From Sindora glabra (Eukaryota > Streptophyta > Magnoliopsida > Fabales > Fabaceae), in NCBI GenBank assembly GCA_020226215.1, contig CM035226.1, positions 95,566,895-95,630,894 on the forward strand: a DNA stretch of 64,000 nucleotides, in the 5' to 3' direction. A model generated the notes under the pieces. It saw nothing but the letters and a program-made list of their open reading frames with translations, did no database searches and was not told where the DNA came from. Each line of letters begins with the position of its first letter. Positions within the stretch are counted from its first letter, which is position 1. Both the position numbers and the translations under genes were made by a program. Of this stretch, positions 26,835 to 38,464 are shown piece by piece.

Positions 26835-27744
26835 GTTGAGAAGAGTTTACTATTTACTACTCTCATCTTGAATAGAGATTAATATTATATCTAATAAAAA
26901 AGTATAAAGATACCCTAAGTATTAAAAAGAAGTGTCAAATATATGGATGAGATCATAGTATGCATAAGCTACACTATAGGTTGTAGCTAGAGTGGTAATT
27001 TTTAACATAATACAGTAATTCGACATAAATAAAAAAATCTTTATATGGGTTTGGATTGAACTTATACAAATTTAGTTTGTAAATGGGTTAACTCATTTAA
27101 TACAAATAATTAATAAGTAAGATTAGAATTGTAAACAAGAGTTAAACTATTTAAAAATTTATATTAAAATTTTAAAAATATTATTTAAAAAATAATTAAT
27201 AATTAAATTGTAAATAGTTATATATAATAAAAATATAAATTCATGTTTTAATAAAATAATAATAAAAATTTTTAAAAATATTTTGTTGGAAATATTTTAT
27301 TATCTATTGCACTCATCTCGAATAAAGATTAATCTCATATCTAATAAAAATGTATAAAGATACCCTAAATGTAAATAAATAAATAAACAAGTGTTAAATA
27401 TATGGATGAGATCATGGTATGCACAAACTACTATATAAGTTGTAGTTAGGGCAACAATTTTTAACACAACATAATTACTTGACATAAATACGGAACCTTT
27501 AAACAGGTTCAGGTTAAATTTATACGAGTTCAATTTGTAAATTAGTTGACTTATTTAATATGAATAATAAATAGATAATATTAGAATTGTAAAGAGGAGT
27601 TAACCCATTTAAAAATTTAAATTTAGATTTAAAAAAATATCATTTGAGAAATAATTAATAATTAAATTATAAATAGTTATGTATAATTAAAAATATATAA
27701 TTTATATTTTAATAAAATGATAATAAAAATTCAAAAAATATTTT
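26835..27744. repeat. Tandem duplication, ~450-460 bp unit, two copies
   Basis: Copy 1 (26835-27284) and copy 2 (27285-27744) share long blocks in the same order: TATGGATGAGATCAT, TTGTAGTTAG/TTGTAGCTAG, GACATAAATA, CAATTTGTAAAT and AATAATTAATAATTAAATT. Non-coding. The internal wording (GGTTCAGGTTAAATTTATAC...) resembles hAT-type non-autonomous sequences seen widely in dicots, which is an impression only. Confidence 0.75.
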
Positions 27745-29675
27745 TTCAATAATTAAAAATATTTTTTATAAAAAAATTAATAAATGATAAAATTTAATAA
27801 ATAATTTAATAATATAAATTTTATTAATTAAAATTATTAAATAAGTTAGGCAGATTGATCTGACATGAATTGTGTTTCTAATATCATTATATGTTTTTTT
27901 ATTAAATTGAAAAGAATTTAAATTTTATGTAGGCTTAAATAAACTTAATCAGTTTAATTTGCCTCACTTAATATATAGTTAAGCCACGACTGATGAATTA
28001 ACATAGGCCACAGTCCGCGACTGCCTTCCACTTTTGAATGAATTGCACGGAAGATGGGAGGAATTTGGCACGAAAGTGTATAAAAGTGTGTGTGAAACCC
28101 AAAATCACAAGACCAAACCAGATGTAGCTACTTCAACAATTTGACATCTTTAGGGTATTTTTCTTTCAATAATATTCCTTAGTAATTATTCTCTCTCTCC
28201 CTTGTTATATTATATGTAGTATTTAACTATTTTCATACAAATTAAGAAAAGTGACATGGTGTGTTTATTTTTATTTAAAATTTTAAAATTATCCTTTAAT
28301 ACAAAATTTAAAATAATTAAAAATAGAAAAAAAAATATAATGACGAGACCAGTTAAATATGATGACTACACCAATGCAAGTAAGTTGAGGGTAGAAAGAT
28401 CAATATATCATTAGAAGATAACATTTTTTAATAATAAAAAGAGTAATCAAATAATTAGACACACACACACACAAAAATTAAAATCCGAATCTTACACGTA
28501 GTAAAAGGTACAAAACTTTCAAAAAAAATATTAAATATCACTTGTGTTAAATGTTCCCAATAAAAAATAACATTTATGCATAAACTCCAACATGGTTGAA
28601 TATAAATAAAGAAATGTAATAGAATAAATTTATTGTGATATTTTAAGATAGATGTATAAAATAATAAATTACTTATTATTAAAAAGTAAAATTAAAAAAA
28701 TACTTCATTAAATTTTTAAAGTAACAAATAAAAAAAAATAAATTTTTTTAAATATGAGAAATAATAAAAAATCAAAGAAATACATGTAAAATGGTAACTT
28801 AATTTTAGGATTTATTTTTTCTCTTTTTTTTATACTTTTATCAATTTTTCAAAAGAATTTTGTGGAAACGTATTGACCCGTAAAATACGAGGGTGGGATA
28901 AATTTTGTCCTCATTAATATGAGATAGGATAAGGTAATATTTAATTTATAATAATAAAGATCAGATAGGAGAGTAATGATCTATCCCGGCCCACCCACCG
29001 TCCTCCTCGAAGATGGGAGGAACTTGGCGAGAAAGTGCCTGTGATAGGAGAGTAATAATAAAGAATTTGCCATCCTTGAGGTCTCCTTTTGTACTGCCAA
29101 GTCAACTAAAGTATCACCCCTTTCCAAGCGAGGGTTCGTTAGGCAGTTTTGTCGTCATATATATGAGGAGCAGTATGCCACCATCTCGAAAGGGTTGTAC
29201 TATACCCCAATATTTTAAAATTCGGTTGGATTATTGATTCGAAAAAATAATGAAAACATGATCAAATAAATTAAATCGCTTAAAATAGATGGTGAAATTG
29301 ATTAATATGATTTTATATATAAAATTATAATATATATGTAAAAAAATTAAATTTATTTAACTAATATAAATATGTCTTTAAAATGTAACAAATAAATACT
29401 GGGGTTGTGCTTATATTAGTGCACAATAAATTTGAATGCAAAAGTAAAATTATTTTTATTTTAAAATGATAGCTCAATAAAAAAACTGTATCCTATTTTT
29501 ATTTCTCTTAAATTAAAATAAATTGAGAAGTAAAGGAAATTCAAATAAGTAATATGTACAGTGTAATTTTTATCAAATAATTATATAAAATCTAAAATTT
29601 TTATAAGTTAATTCCAAAGAAAAAAAAACCTAAGTAATTTATTATTTTATATAAGTACCATCATTTTCACAAAAG
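27745..29675. other. AT-rich intergenic DNA with two short related blocks
   Basis: No gene is supported. Blocks at ~28048-28165 and ~29008-29095 share GAAGATGGGAGGAA, a GAAAGTG and an AATTTG(A/C)CATC element, so they are probably diverged copies of one sequence. A short (AC)n lies at ~28460. The stretch at 29,205-29,330 begins like the inverted-repeat element at 34.78 kb (TTTTAAAATTCGGTTGGATT). Confidence 0.35.
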
Positions 29676-29683
29676 TTGTCAAA

Positions 29684-29840
29684 TGAAATGGCTAGTCTAG
29701 TGGTAAAGCCAAGGGTCCTATCCCAACGCTTTCACTTGTGGTTTTATTTTGCAGGGGTTGAACTTGGATTTCAACTGTGTGGACGGAAAGGTTTTATCTT
29801 CCTCTCTTACACCAAACTAATTAAATCATGCCAAGTAAGT
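29684..29840 (+). mobile_element. Probable tRNA-derived SINE
   Basis: The block begins ATGGCTAGTCTAGTGGTAAA, like the RNA polymerase III A box region of plant SINEs. It has GGGGTTGAACTTGG, a near B box (GGTTCRANNCC), about 70 bases on, followed by ATTTCAACTGTGTGGACG, wording I associate with plant SINE bodies. The 3' end and target duplication were not resolved. Confidence 0.5.
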
Positions 29841-30382
29841 TTTGTGGGCCCTCTTTTTACTTTTAATAAAATAATACTTTTATATCACACCATCCAACCA
29901 TGGCTAAAACAGTTCCATCTCTCAATGTTTCACTTTTTTTAACTTTTTCTTAAACTTTCCCCGCATGCCATTTCATTCTTTCTATTCACTAATTGCCCTT
30001 TTATTGTCTTTTTGCTAAAATTTCTAGTCCATTTTACTCTGGCTTTTCTCTTCATTTGCAATACAGTGCAGATTTTTTTTTATCTTTGTTGCAACGAAGA
30101 CAACAGCAGAGACAATCCTACTGTTTTGTTTCTAACATAATAATACAGGTAATATTTATTTATTTTTCTTTTTAATAGTTATATATTACTCATTACATTA
30201 TGAAGTTTTTGAAAATTTTTATATGTCATTATATAAATTTTGAGAAAGCTAGTATGATTATTTTGTTTAATAGTTTAGTTATCTATATATTTATTAGAAT
30301 AATTTTTCACTATTTTGTTAGGCTCATTTTTTATTTTAGCTTGTAGTATTTTTACTCTCTATGTCATTGTAGCGATATTAGA

Positions 30383-32930
30383 ATGATGGAAAATGGATGT
30401 GGGAGTTCAAGGCATATAGTTTGTCAAATTGAAGAGGAATTAATTCATGAGGAAACTTTTAGAAAGAAATAATAATAGAGTAAATGTGTTAAATTTTATA
30501 GACCATGAACTTGACAATAAATAATTTATGGAAAAATTTGTGCATAATGAAGATGAAGCTTTTGACTTCTATTGAAATTATGCTTACATGAGTTTTAGTA
30601 TTAGAAAAGATAAGAAGTACTTTATAGGAAATCCCTAAACACTTAAAAGAAGAGATTTTCATTGCTCTAAGGTGGGATTTAAGAATAATAAATCCTCAAT
30701 TGATGAAAATTAGTTGTTAAATGATAAAACTTACAAGAACTACAATACTAGGACTGCATGTCAAATCATGGTAAGTTTTACTATTAACCAAGAAGGAACG
30801 TGGACATTGAGCCGATTTATAGAAGAAGATAATTATGAATTTGCATCACATGAAGAAATGCATTTACTAAGATCTTCAAGGAAGATTTCAAGTGAAAAAG
30901 GTAGAACTTTAAGTTCAATGTTGGATGCATGTATTAGAACAATTAATGCATACTCATATATGATTGAAGAAGGTGGAAGAGTTGAAAATTTTGAATTTTC
31001 TAAAAAAGGTTGTTATAATTATATTAATGCTCAAAAGATGTCATTAATTAAGGTTGGAGACTCTTAAAGCTTGGTGAATTACTTTAAATCTAAAACTAAT
31101 GATGAAGGAGAAATGTTCTATTGGGATGTCCAAATTGATCTATAGGTACGAATGAGGATTTTTTTTGGAAAGATTGTAAATCTTACATAAGTTATGATTG
31201 TTTTATAGATGAGGTAGTTTTTTACACTACATTTCATATGAACAAATATAATTTGGTATGTCCACCTTTTGGGAGGGTAAACCACCATTGAAAAAATGTT
31301 ATGTTTGAATGCACATTTTTGTTAGATGAAACAACTTCATCCTTTAAATGGCTTTTTAGTACTTTTTTGCAATCAATAGGCAACCAACCACCAAAAACAA
31401 TTGTCACAAATTAAGATCAAGTGATGACAAATGCAATTGTAAAGGTATTTCATAACACATCTCATCATTTGTGTTTTGACATATTTCTAAAAATGCACCT
31501 TCACATTTGGCTGCCTTGAATAATGATCAAGGCTTTCATAATTTGTTTGATAAATATATGAAAAGGTGTGAATTTGAAAAGGAATTTAAAGAAACATGGA
31601 AAAGAATGATATTGAGATATAATCTTGCAAACCATAAGTGGCCTAATAACTTGTACAAGATTAGAGAAAAAGGGCATGTAGCCCATAACAAAGATATTTT
31701 TGATTGTGGAATGAGAGCTTCTCAGAGAAGTGAGAGCACCAACAATGTGTTGAATCGAATAACTAACAAAACTACTTCTCTTACAAGCTTTGTTGTTAGT
31801 TTTGAAAAGTTGGTTAAGAAATAGCATAGAAATGAAGCAAAAGGAGATTTTCAATGTCATCAAAGTAGGCCTCCTCATACCAATATGTGTAGTAATATTT
31901 TGAAACATGCATCAAATGTATATACTCATAAACTATACAAATTCATTGAGAAAGAGTATCTTGATGGCAGTAGTGCTTGTGATATTAATGAGATTAGGGT
32001 AGTTGATTGTTTATATAGATTTAAGTGTAAAATGTAAGGAAAGGAGGAAAATATGCATGTTGTCTAACTTAACACATCAAGAATGGAAGTAATATGTACA
32101 TGTAAAAAATTCATCACATTAGGCATACGTTGCTGCCATGTATTTGGAGTTTTAAAATAGAAAAATATATTTATAATTCCACATCAGTTTATTTTAAAAA
32201 GATGGAATATGGAAGAAAGGAAATGGATTTACTATTATGATACATGTATTATGCCAACTAATGATGGGAAGGAAGCTAAGATTTTATTTTGCAATAAGGC
32301 TATGAAATATGCTTATAATCTTATACACATGAGTCAAGGAAAGGAAGAGACAAGAAAACTATTATGAAAAATTTTCAATGATGCCTACAAGGTACTTGAA
32401 AATATCATAAGTTCTTCACCTTTGGATGGCATTCCTATTACAAAAGAAAAAATTGATGAAGAGACATGTAAAGCAAATGAAATTTCCATCTTAGTAGCAA
32501 GACTAAAAGGTGTCTCCAATTCAAGATTAAAAGGACACCTTGAAAAAAGAAAGACAAAACTACCAAGTAAATGAGTTTTATAATTTTTTTTGCTTAAATA
32601 TATTATATATTTCTTTTATATTTATTTAGTATTTGAATTGTAGAAGTTAAAAGGAAGATAAATCAAACTAATAGAGGTGGTGAAGTTAAAGACGTCATAC
32701 CAATATTGCCCCCACTCCAACCAATGCTTCCTTCACCATTTTTCAACTATCCAATACCATCTAGTCATCCAAATATTTATTAAGATATAATTCATTATTT
32801 TTTATAGCACATAAGATCCATTTAATCTACGTGTAGGGTTTTCCAAACAATTCCTATGGGCCTCAATTTAATGGTTCAAGTTTTGCTTATTTATCACTAT
32901 TTCAAGGTGTTGGTAATGGACAAATATTAT
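30383..32930 (+). pseudogene. FAR1-RELATED SEQUENCE (FRS) / FHY3-FAR1 family pseudogene
   Basis: All hallmark parts are present in order but broken. The FAR1 DNA-binding domain starts near 30520 (NEDEAFDFY, stop, NYAYMSFSIRKDKK), then 30714-31067 reads WTLSRFIEEDNYEFAS and GCYNYINAQK. The MULE-transposase-like core at ~31205-31500 reads FLLDETTSSFKWLF and PPKTIVTN*DQ. Next, 31507-31824 contains RASQRSEST. The SWIM zinc finger is near 32095-32150 (CTCKKF...CCHVF), followed by IPHQFILKRW. The C-terminal region near 32520-32566 reads RLKGHLEKRK. A likely intron is 32567-32643 (GTAAAT...TTGTAG), followed by a Pro-rich exon. There are at least six in-frame stops or frameshifts. FHY3/FAR1 proteins are transposase-derived transcription factors in far-red light signalling; this copy cannot make one. 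It could also be the transposase of a related MULE. Confidence 0.8.
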
Positions 32931-33318
32931 CTCATATATTATATTTATTATGTTAAATCTTTTAATTATTTATAATAATTTCCCACTAGTTAAAAGCTTA
33001 ATGGTATTTTTAGTATTAATATGTAATTATTTTTGCAAGAATTAAGCAATTATAAATGGAGGCAACCATTCAATGGAAGTTAGTCAATTATTAAAGAATA
33101 ACCAATATCTCTGTTTAATAAAATGCTTTTGCCAAATTATGCCAATTCCAATTGTTTAACTTTTAGTAATTTTCTTTCAATCATATATATTGCAATAAAT
33201 GTTCAGGGCATGTTCTACCATGGAATTATTATTCTTTTGGAATCATTGAAATATATAATTATATAGAATGCTTTTGAGTGTATAGTAATTTGATTGCTTT
33301 GAAAGTAAATATCATTAA
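32931..33318. other. Intergenic DNA, nothing recognised
   Basis: A short spacer between the FRS relic and MITE copy 2; no coding or repeat signal. Confidence 0.4.
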
Positions 33319-33741
33319 CCTTTTGTTTAGTATATTAAAAAATAGAATTCATTTCATTTTATTTTTAAATAAATTTTTTATTTGGGATAAATTATATAAC
33401 ATGTGATTTCATTTTCACTTTAAAATGAATTTTTTAAAAACTTTATTAAAACGTATGGAATTCATTTTAAATAATTATATTTATAATATTATCCTTAATA
33501 GTGGGAGAGACAAAATTCAAAGAGAAAAAGAGATGACTATTAACAATTTAAAAAATTAAGGGTAAAATTATCTAATGAAAATATTACATTTAAAATGAAA
33601 TGAATTCTTACTAAATCCTGTCTAATTTTATAAGATTTTAAAATGATAATAATGTAAATAAAATAAGATTTTAAATAAAATAAAATCTAAAAAATTTGAG
33701 CTTAAAATGAATTTTAATTTTAAAGTGTGCCAAACAAGGGG
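33319..33741. mobile_element. MITE, copy 2 (423 bp)
   Basis: Same family and same orientation as 22729-23170. It begins CCTTTTGTTTAGTATATT and ends AAAGTGTGCCAAACAAGGGG, with shared interior blocks such as AAATTATATAA, TTATCCT, GACTATTAACAA and GAAATGAATTC. Diverged by substitutions and small indels. Confidence 0.75.
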
Positions 33742-34774
33742 AAAGAGTGTTAGAAAAGATGTCTAATACTCTCTTTTTTCTATGAGAGCATATATATTTC
33801 TCTAATAAATATATAAATTTCATAAGGAGAAAATAAGCGTGTAATAAATTTAAGGAATGGAGAATAATATTACTCTTTTGTTAAAGAATAATGCCATACC
33901 ACCCAATGAATTGTGCTAACAAACATTAATCATTAGATTTAAGACAATAGATCATTCACTTCTGAATGAGCCACATATGGTTTTTGCTAATTTCATAATC
34001 AATTTGACTCCTTATTTTTTGGGATAGGTAGTATTTTTCTCTGTTAAATATTATATGGGTATACACCGCTCAACAAATAAAAGAAAAATAATTGTAAAAT
34101 GAAATGGGTTTTACAAAAAGGAAAGAAAATAAATTTAGTGAATGAAGAAATGATAAAAAAAAAAGTTTGTAGAATGAAAATAGTAATTGTGAATTGTGAA
34201 AAAGTAAAGATAATGTTAAAATCAGTTTTTCTGAACCCCCTTAAAGTATGAGTGGAGACATGCATCAAGAGGAAGGCAGAAATTCTCAAATGGACGGATC
34301 TTCACGGATCTCAAAATATCAGATGGATTTCACTGGTCCAATTAGAGTAAACCATGCGAAAGAATTTAAGGTATGATTCAGATTGTTGTTTGTCCGAAGT
34401 CCTAATACAATTGGTTATATGGATCTGATGGAATTTTAAAACCTTGTCGTATAAAGGAAATGAATAATTATGAATATATATAGCTAAACCATAACTTTTT
34501 GAATAAATTATTACAAAAAGTTAGACCTAATTATACTGCATGCCTTCTTGTTTGAGAAATTAAAGTAACCTTCCTTACTTTATATATGAAATGAGCCATG
34601 ACGTCCATTAGAAGGGTTGGCGGAATTGCTGCAAAGTCTCGAAATCGTGGGCCCCACGAGGTTGGCAATTTTGATCAAAATTTTGTTACATCTTACCCTT
34701 ATAGTATGGATTTACTGGGGCTGAGATGTGGCATACGTGGGGTGGAAAGGAATTGAGAATAATATTGTCATAGT
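33742..34774. other. Intergenic DNA, no gene supported
   Basis: Only low-complexity open frames (34044-34289 minus) were seen. No RNA gene or repeat was recognised. Confidence 0.35.
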
Positions 34775-35605
34775 CAAAAGTAATGTTTTAAAATTTAATC
34801 TGCCCACCAAAGTCAAGATTGATGTTGTTTAATTGATCGATAGTTGAATCGATCATCATATTTTTATTTATAATAAATTATATATTATATATACATATAT
34901 ATTATTATGTTTTTAAATAATAAATAAATATTAATCATATTATAATCATAATAATCATTTAATATAATTTTAATTTAAATAAAAAGTAAATTATAATTTT
35001 TTCTCATTCAAATTACTTTTACATAATTCTTAATTTTTTATTTAATAATTATTGCAAATGATAAAATATTAATTTATAATAAAAACTATTTATCTTGATC
35101 TTTATAGTTTATTACCATTCAAGAAATTTTGTTAATCCATATGTACAAGAAAATTTTAATATTTTTCTATTTTTGAGTAATTTAAAAATTTTAAAATTTT
35201 TTAATAAAGAAAACTATGATTGTTGACCTTTTAAATTAAAAATCTTAAAGCATATATTTTATTTATCTTGCTGATACATATAGGATAAATTAGTTTTCAA
35301 TAATTTTTTCATTTTATATTATATCTTCTTAGTTAAAGCTTCCTTAATTTTTTTTCCTTTTTTATATTAGGCTTTCAAATTGAATTGGAATTAAATTTTA
35401 TCAATTTGCCAAAAAAAATTTGTAGATAGGTTGAGTTACGTCACCAGTTCAACCTAGGGTTTTACAGGATTGGATTGAGCTAACTCAAATTTTTAGCAAA
35501 ACTAAATTTAAGGATTGAATCAACTTGTTTTTTTAGTATGTATGCTAGTCTAACCGATTGAATTGGGTAGATTAGTGCAAGTTTCAAAACAATTGTAAAA
35601 AGGGA
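34775..35605. mobile_element. Possible non-autonomous DNA transposon with short inverted ends
   Basis: The left end reads GTTTTAAAATTTAATCTGCC and the right end, on the other strand, reads GTTTTGAAACTTGCACTAAT followed by CTACCC; they align after a 4-base gap. The interior is AT-rich and has subterminal 'GTTGAATCGATCATCA' and 'CCGATTGAATTGGG' wording. Related ends seem to occur near 29205 and, inverted, near 50200-50360. The superfamily is not assigned. Confidence 0.4.
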
Positions 35606-36691
35606 AAAATATAAAAATATGAATTAACATTGTTCAAATAAAGTTGGAATTAAATTAAACCAACTTGTGAGTCATTATTGACTCACTTTGAAAATTGGTA
35701 TAATGGGATAAATTCAATGAGTTGAATCTAAATTTGAAAGGTTGAGCTAATTGCTAAATGAACTAAATTTAATTTATGATTAAATTGAATATTTGATTTA
35801 AAAATTAATTCAATAAATTAATTATATTTATAAATAAATTTTAATGATATTTATGAAACTTATTATTATGATATTAGATATAATATTATATATTATATAG
35901 TGTATTTAAATGAATTTGAATAATATTTTTTATAAAATTTTATACCAAATGAATTAAGTTAATGAACCAATTACACAAGTTCACTCGATTCAATTTAATT
36001 TACTTGATATTTTATTTCATTTTATTAAATCAAATAAAGTATTAAATCAAGTTGAATGTTTCATGAACTTAATTTAAATTGTATTTGAATAAAAAAAATT
36101 ATTCTTCGAGTTTCAAATTGGGTTAAATTTATTTGAGCTAAGCCGATTAGAATTCCACTTAATTCATACCTACCTCTAGCTCAATCACGCATAAGTAAAC
36201 AAATTAAATATATAGAAAAAAAATCATTGTAATCCCTGAGATATTGCAGAAAAAAATATTATTAGTATCATAATTTTAAATTACAATTCTAACCTTTTCT
36301 AAGACTTCCTGCAAAGATACAAAGACGTTTATTTCAGTAAGTTGCAACTGAAAGCCGCAACATTAATAATATGAGTAGTGTCATATGGGTGTGAGAAAGG
36401 GAAAGTTTTCTTACATTAAATTGATGGTTCGACAAGAAACTGACCAAGTGTTCCGAAAATTGATGTGCCCGAACACATGACTTGTGGTTTAACAAGGCAG
36501 TTGAGAAAGGGAAGTTTTCTTACATTACATTACATGGCTTCTTGGAGAATTGCCAAGTAATTCAGCGCAAAATTTAGGAGATGTTTTTTCGGGCATTTCC
36601 CTACGCAATTACAAAACACAAAAAATTATCGAACACATCAAATTTATTATGCTGCATAAATAAGTGAGCATATATTGTGAAAGAAAAAAAA
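35606..36691. other. AT-rich intergenic DNA
   Basis: No gene is supported. The stretch 36,380-36,530 contains a loosely repeated phrase (GAAAGGGAAAGTTTTCTTACATT and GAAAGGGAAGTTTTCTTACATT lie about 100 bases apart), a small local duplication. Confidence 0.35.
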
Positions 36692-37206
36692 ATGCAAAAT
36701 ACTCCTATCGATTTAGAAGTTGCAACATTTTACTTTCACAAATTTTGAAACTATGCATATCAAATTCTTTAATTACATAAAATTTGCATTTAACCCTTAA
36801 TATTTATTTAATTAATCTTTTTACTAAATTACTTAATTTTTTAAAAAAATTTTAAACATGAATCATAATATTATAATATATTAGTGTATTGCATCATTTT
36901 TTACATAATTTTTATATTATATAATTAATAAAAATTAAATTAAATAAATATAATTTCAATTAAATACTTAAAAATAAGTTATCAAATTGGGTGGAAAAAA
37001 TGATATAATATAATAACATACAATAGTAGTGCGATTCTTGTTAAAAAAAGTCAATGAAAATAACATATAATTGATAAAATAATTAATTAAGTAAATATTG
37101 AATATTAATTATAAGTTTTATATAATTAAAGAAATTGACTTGTATGTTTTCAAAATTTATGAGGTAAAATACAACTACCTAAAATTGGTGGAAACATTTT
37201 ATATTT
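36692..37206. mobile_element. Non-autonomous DNA transposon with ~130-bp inverted arms
   Basis: The left arm (about 36692-36850) and the reverse complement of the right arm (about 37040-37206) share ATTTTAC, AAATTTTGAAA, TTCTTTAATTA and TTTACTTAATTAAT-type blocks in order. The interior is about 190 bp and non-coding. Likely a MULE-derived MITE. It lies about 250 bp beyond the stop codon of the CXE gene, so it may sit just outside or inside the 3' transcript end. Confidence 0.55.
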
Positions 37207-37456
37207 TTCTCTATTATGAATTTGCATTCTCTCTTGTACTTTTTTTTCTTTTTCTCTTGCCGTATATCTAGTGAAATAGTATATAAAATTTTTTATGGGT
37301 CTTCCTGCATGTTAAAAAAAGCACTTTAAATTTTATTACATATAATTTTTTTTTTTTTGTAGATAACACAATTACTAAAGAGAAAAATAGGAGAATACAA
37401 ATTCATGCATTGTTCCTAACGTAGTCAACACACATAACCAACCAGCAAGCGATTCC

Positions 37457-38464
37457 TCAGTGCTTATCAATGAACTCTTTGACCCTTGCAATCAGAGCAT
37501 CCGTTTGGGCCCCAGTGTTTGGGTCCTTATCCATTGCCATTTTGTTCAAGTAAAAACTGTGATGCACTCCTTCGCTAACGAACAGCTCTATCTCTTTGTT
37601 GGCTTTCTTCATGGCTTCGTAGTACTCCATCTCCGTATCTACGATCAAATCCATCTGCGCCAAGCAAAGAAGAAACGGCGGCAGATTCAGGCCCTCAAGC
37701 GGCGGAGCACGGGATCCCATGGGGCAGGTTATTGGGTGGTCCTTGGTGGAGCCAACCGGCAGAGCTAAGCCCAAGAACTTGTCCAACATGTCCAACGTTA
37801 AAAACTGCGTCTGAGGTTTCTCTAGCTCCGACTTGCTCCGCTTGGACCGGAGAAAACCCGGGTGGATGGGGATCCCTCCGGCCAGTCTCAGGGGTTTTAA
37901 ATCCACTTTTCCGGCTCTTGCTGCCACTTCATGGACGAGATTTCCGCCGGCGCTATCTCCGATGAGGAAAACCCGGTTGAAATCCGCATGTTGCTGGAGC
38001 CATGACTCATTGGACTCGCCTCTGGCCACGGATTGAAGCCAGAGAAGTGCACAGAAGCCATCATCGATGGCGGCAGGGAGGCGGTTCTCCGGTGCCCGCC
38101 GGAGGTAGGGAGACATACAAATGACTCCGGCGGACCGGGTAAAACGGCTGTAAATATAGTAGTACATATACCAATCAGCTTCACTAGTGCAAAACCCACC
38201 GCCATGAAAATGGAGGAGTATTGGCAGTTTAGTTTTGCCACTAGAGTTTTGCTCCGGAAGGTAAATCCGGACACGGCGGCCGGAGCTCTTATCGGTCACA
38301 ACATCACGGGTGGCAACCCCTTCCTTGAATTCCTCATGTGGAGGCACTGATTCAGCCATGAACTTGGCTTCCGGCGGGCCGGTCCATGTCCGGTCGACGG
38401 AGCCGTCGTCGTAAAGTCTCAGCCAACCGGATATCTCGTCCACAAGCTTCCTTTCGTGCACCAT
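37457..38464 (-). CDS. CXE15: Class I carboxylesterase, CXE15-like
   Basis: An intact, intronless 335-residue alpha/beta hydrolase of the plant CXE (GID1-like, hormone-sensitive-lipase) family, which hydrolyses carboxylic esters. The oxyanion-hole motif HGGGF is at 87-91. The nucleophile is Ser171 in GDSAGG. The acid is probably Asp272 (MDLIVD) and the base His302 (VHHSF); the 30-residue Asp-His spacing fits the family. The C-terminal half, with GSTKDHPITCPMG and EMEYYEAMKKA, is the wording of Arabidopsis CXE15 as I recall it. CXE15 has been reported to hydrolyse strigolactones; transfer of that role here is inference. No signal peptide or membrane segment is visible, so it is probably cytosolic. 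Length is normal. The family motif YRLAPEH reads YLRRAPEN (residues 120-127). A TATA box lies about 90 bases upstream of the ATG. This is the only clean gene in the window. Confidence 0.9.
   Translation of the reverse strand: MVHERKLVDEISGWLRLYDDGSVDRTWTGPPEAKFMAESVPPHEEFKEGVATRDVVTDKSSGRRVRIYLPEQNSSGKTKLPILLHFHGGGFCTSEADWYMYYYIYSRFTRSAGVICMSPYLRRAPENRLPAAIDDGFCALLWLQSVARGESNESWLQQHADFNRVFLIGDSAGGNLVHEVAARAGKVDLKPLRLAGGIPIHPGFLRSKRSKSELEKPQTQFLTLDMLDKFLGLALPVGSTKDHPITCPMGSRAPPLEGLNLPPFLLCLAQMDLIVDTEMEYYEAMKKANKEIELFVSEGVHHSFYLNKMAMDKDPNTGAQTDALIARVKEFIDKH

Noticed and set aside
31501..31908. 135-codon minus-strand open frame
   Set aside because: It is antisense to the FRS pseudogene, whose plus-strand frame carries recognisable family motifs.
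37460..38350. Several plus-strand and alternative-frame open frames over the CXE gene
   Set aside because: They are shadows of the CXE coding sequence, which alone shows family motifs and a catalytic triad.
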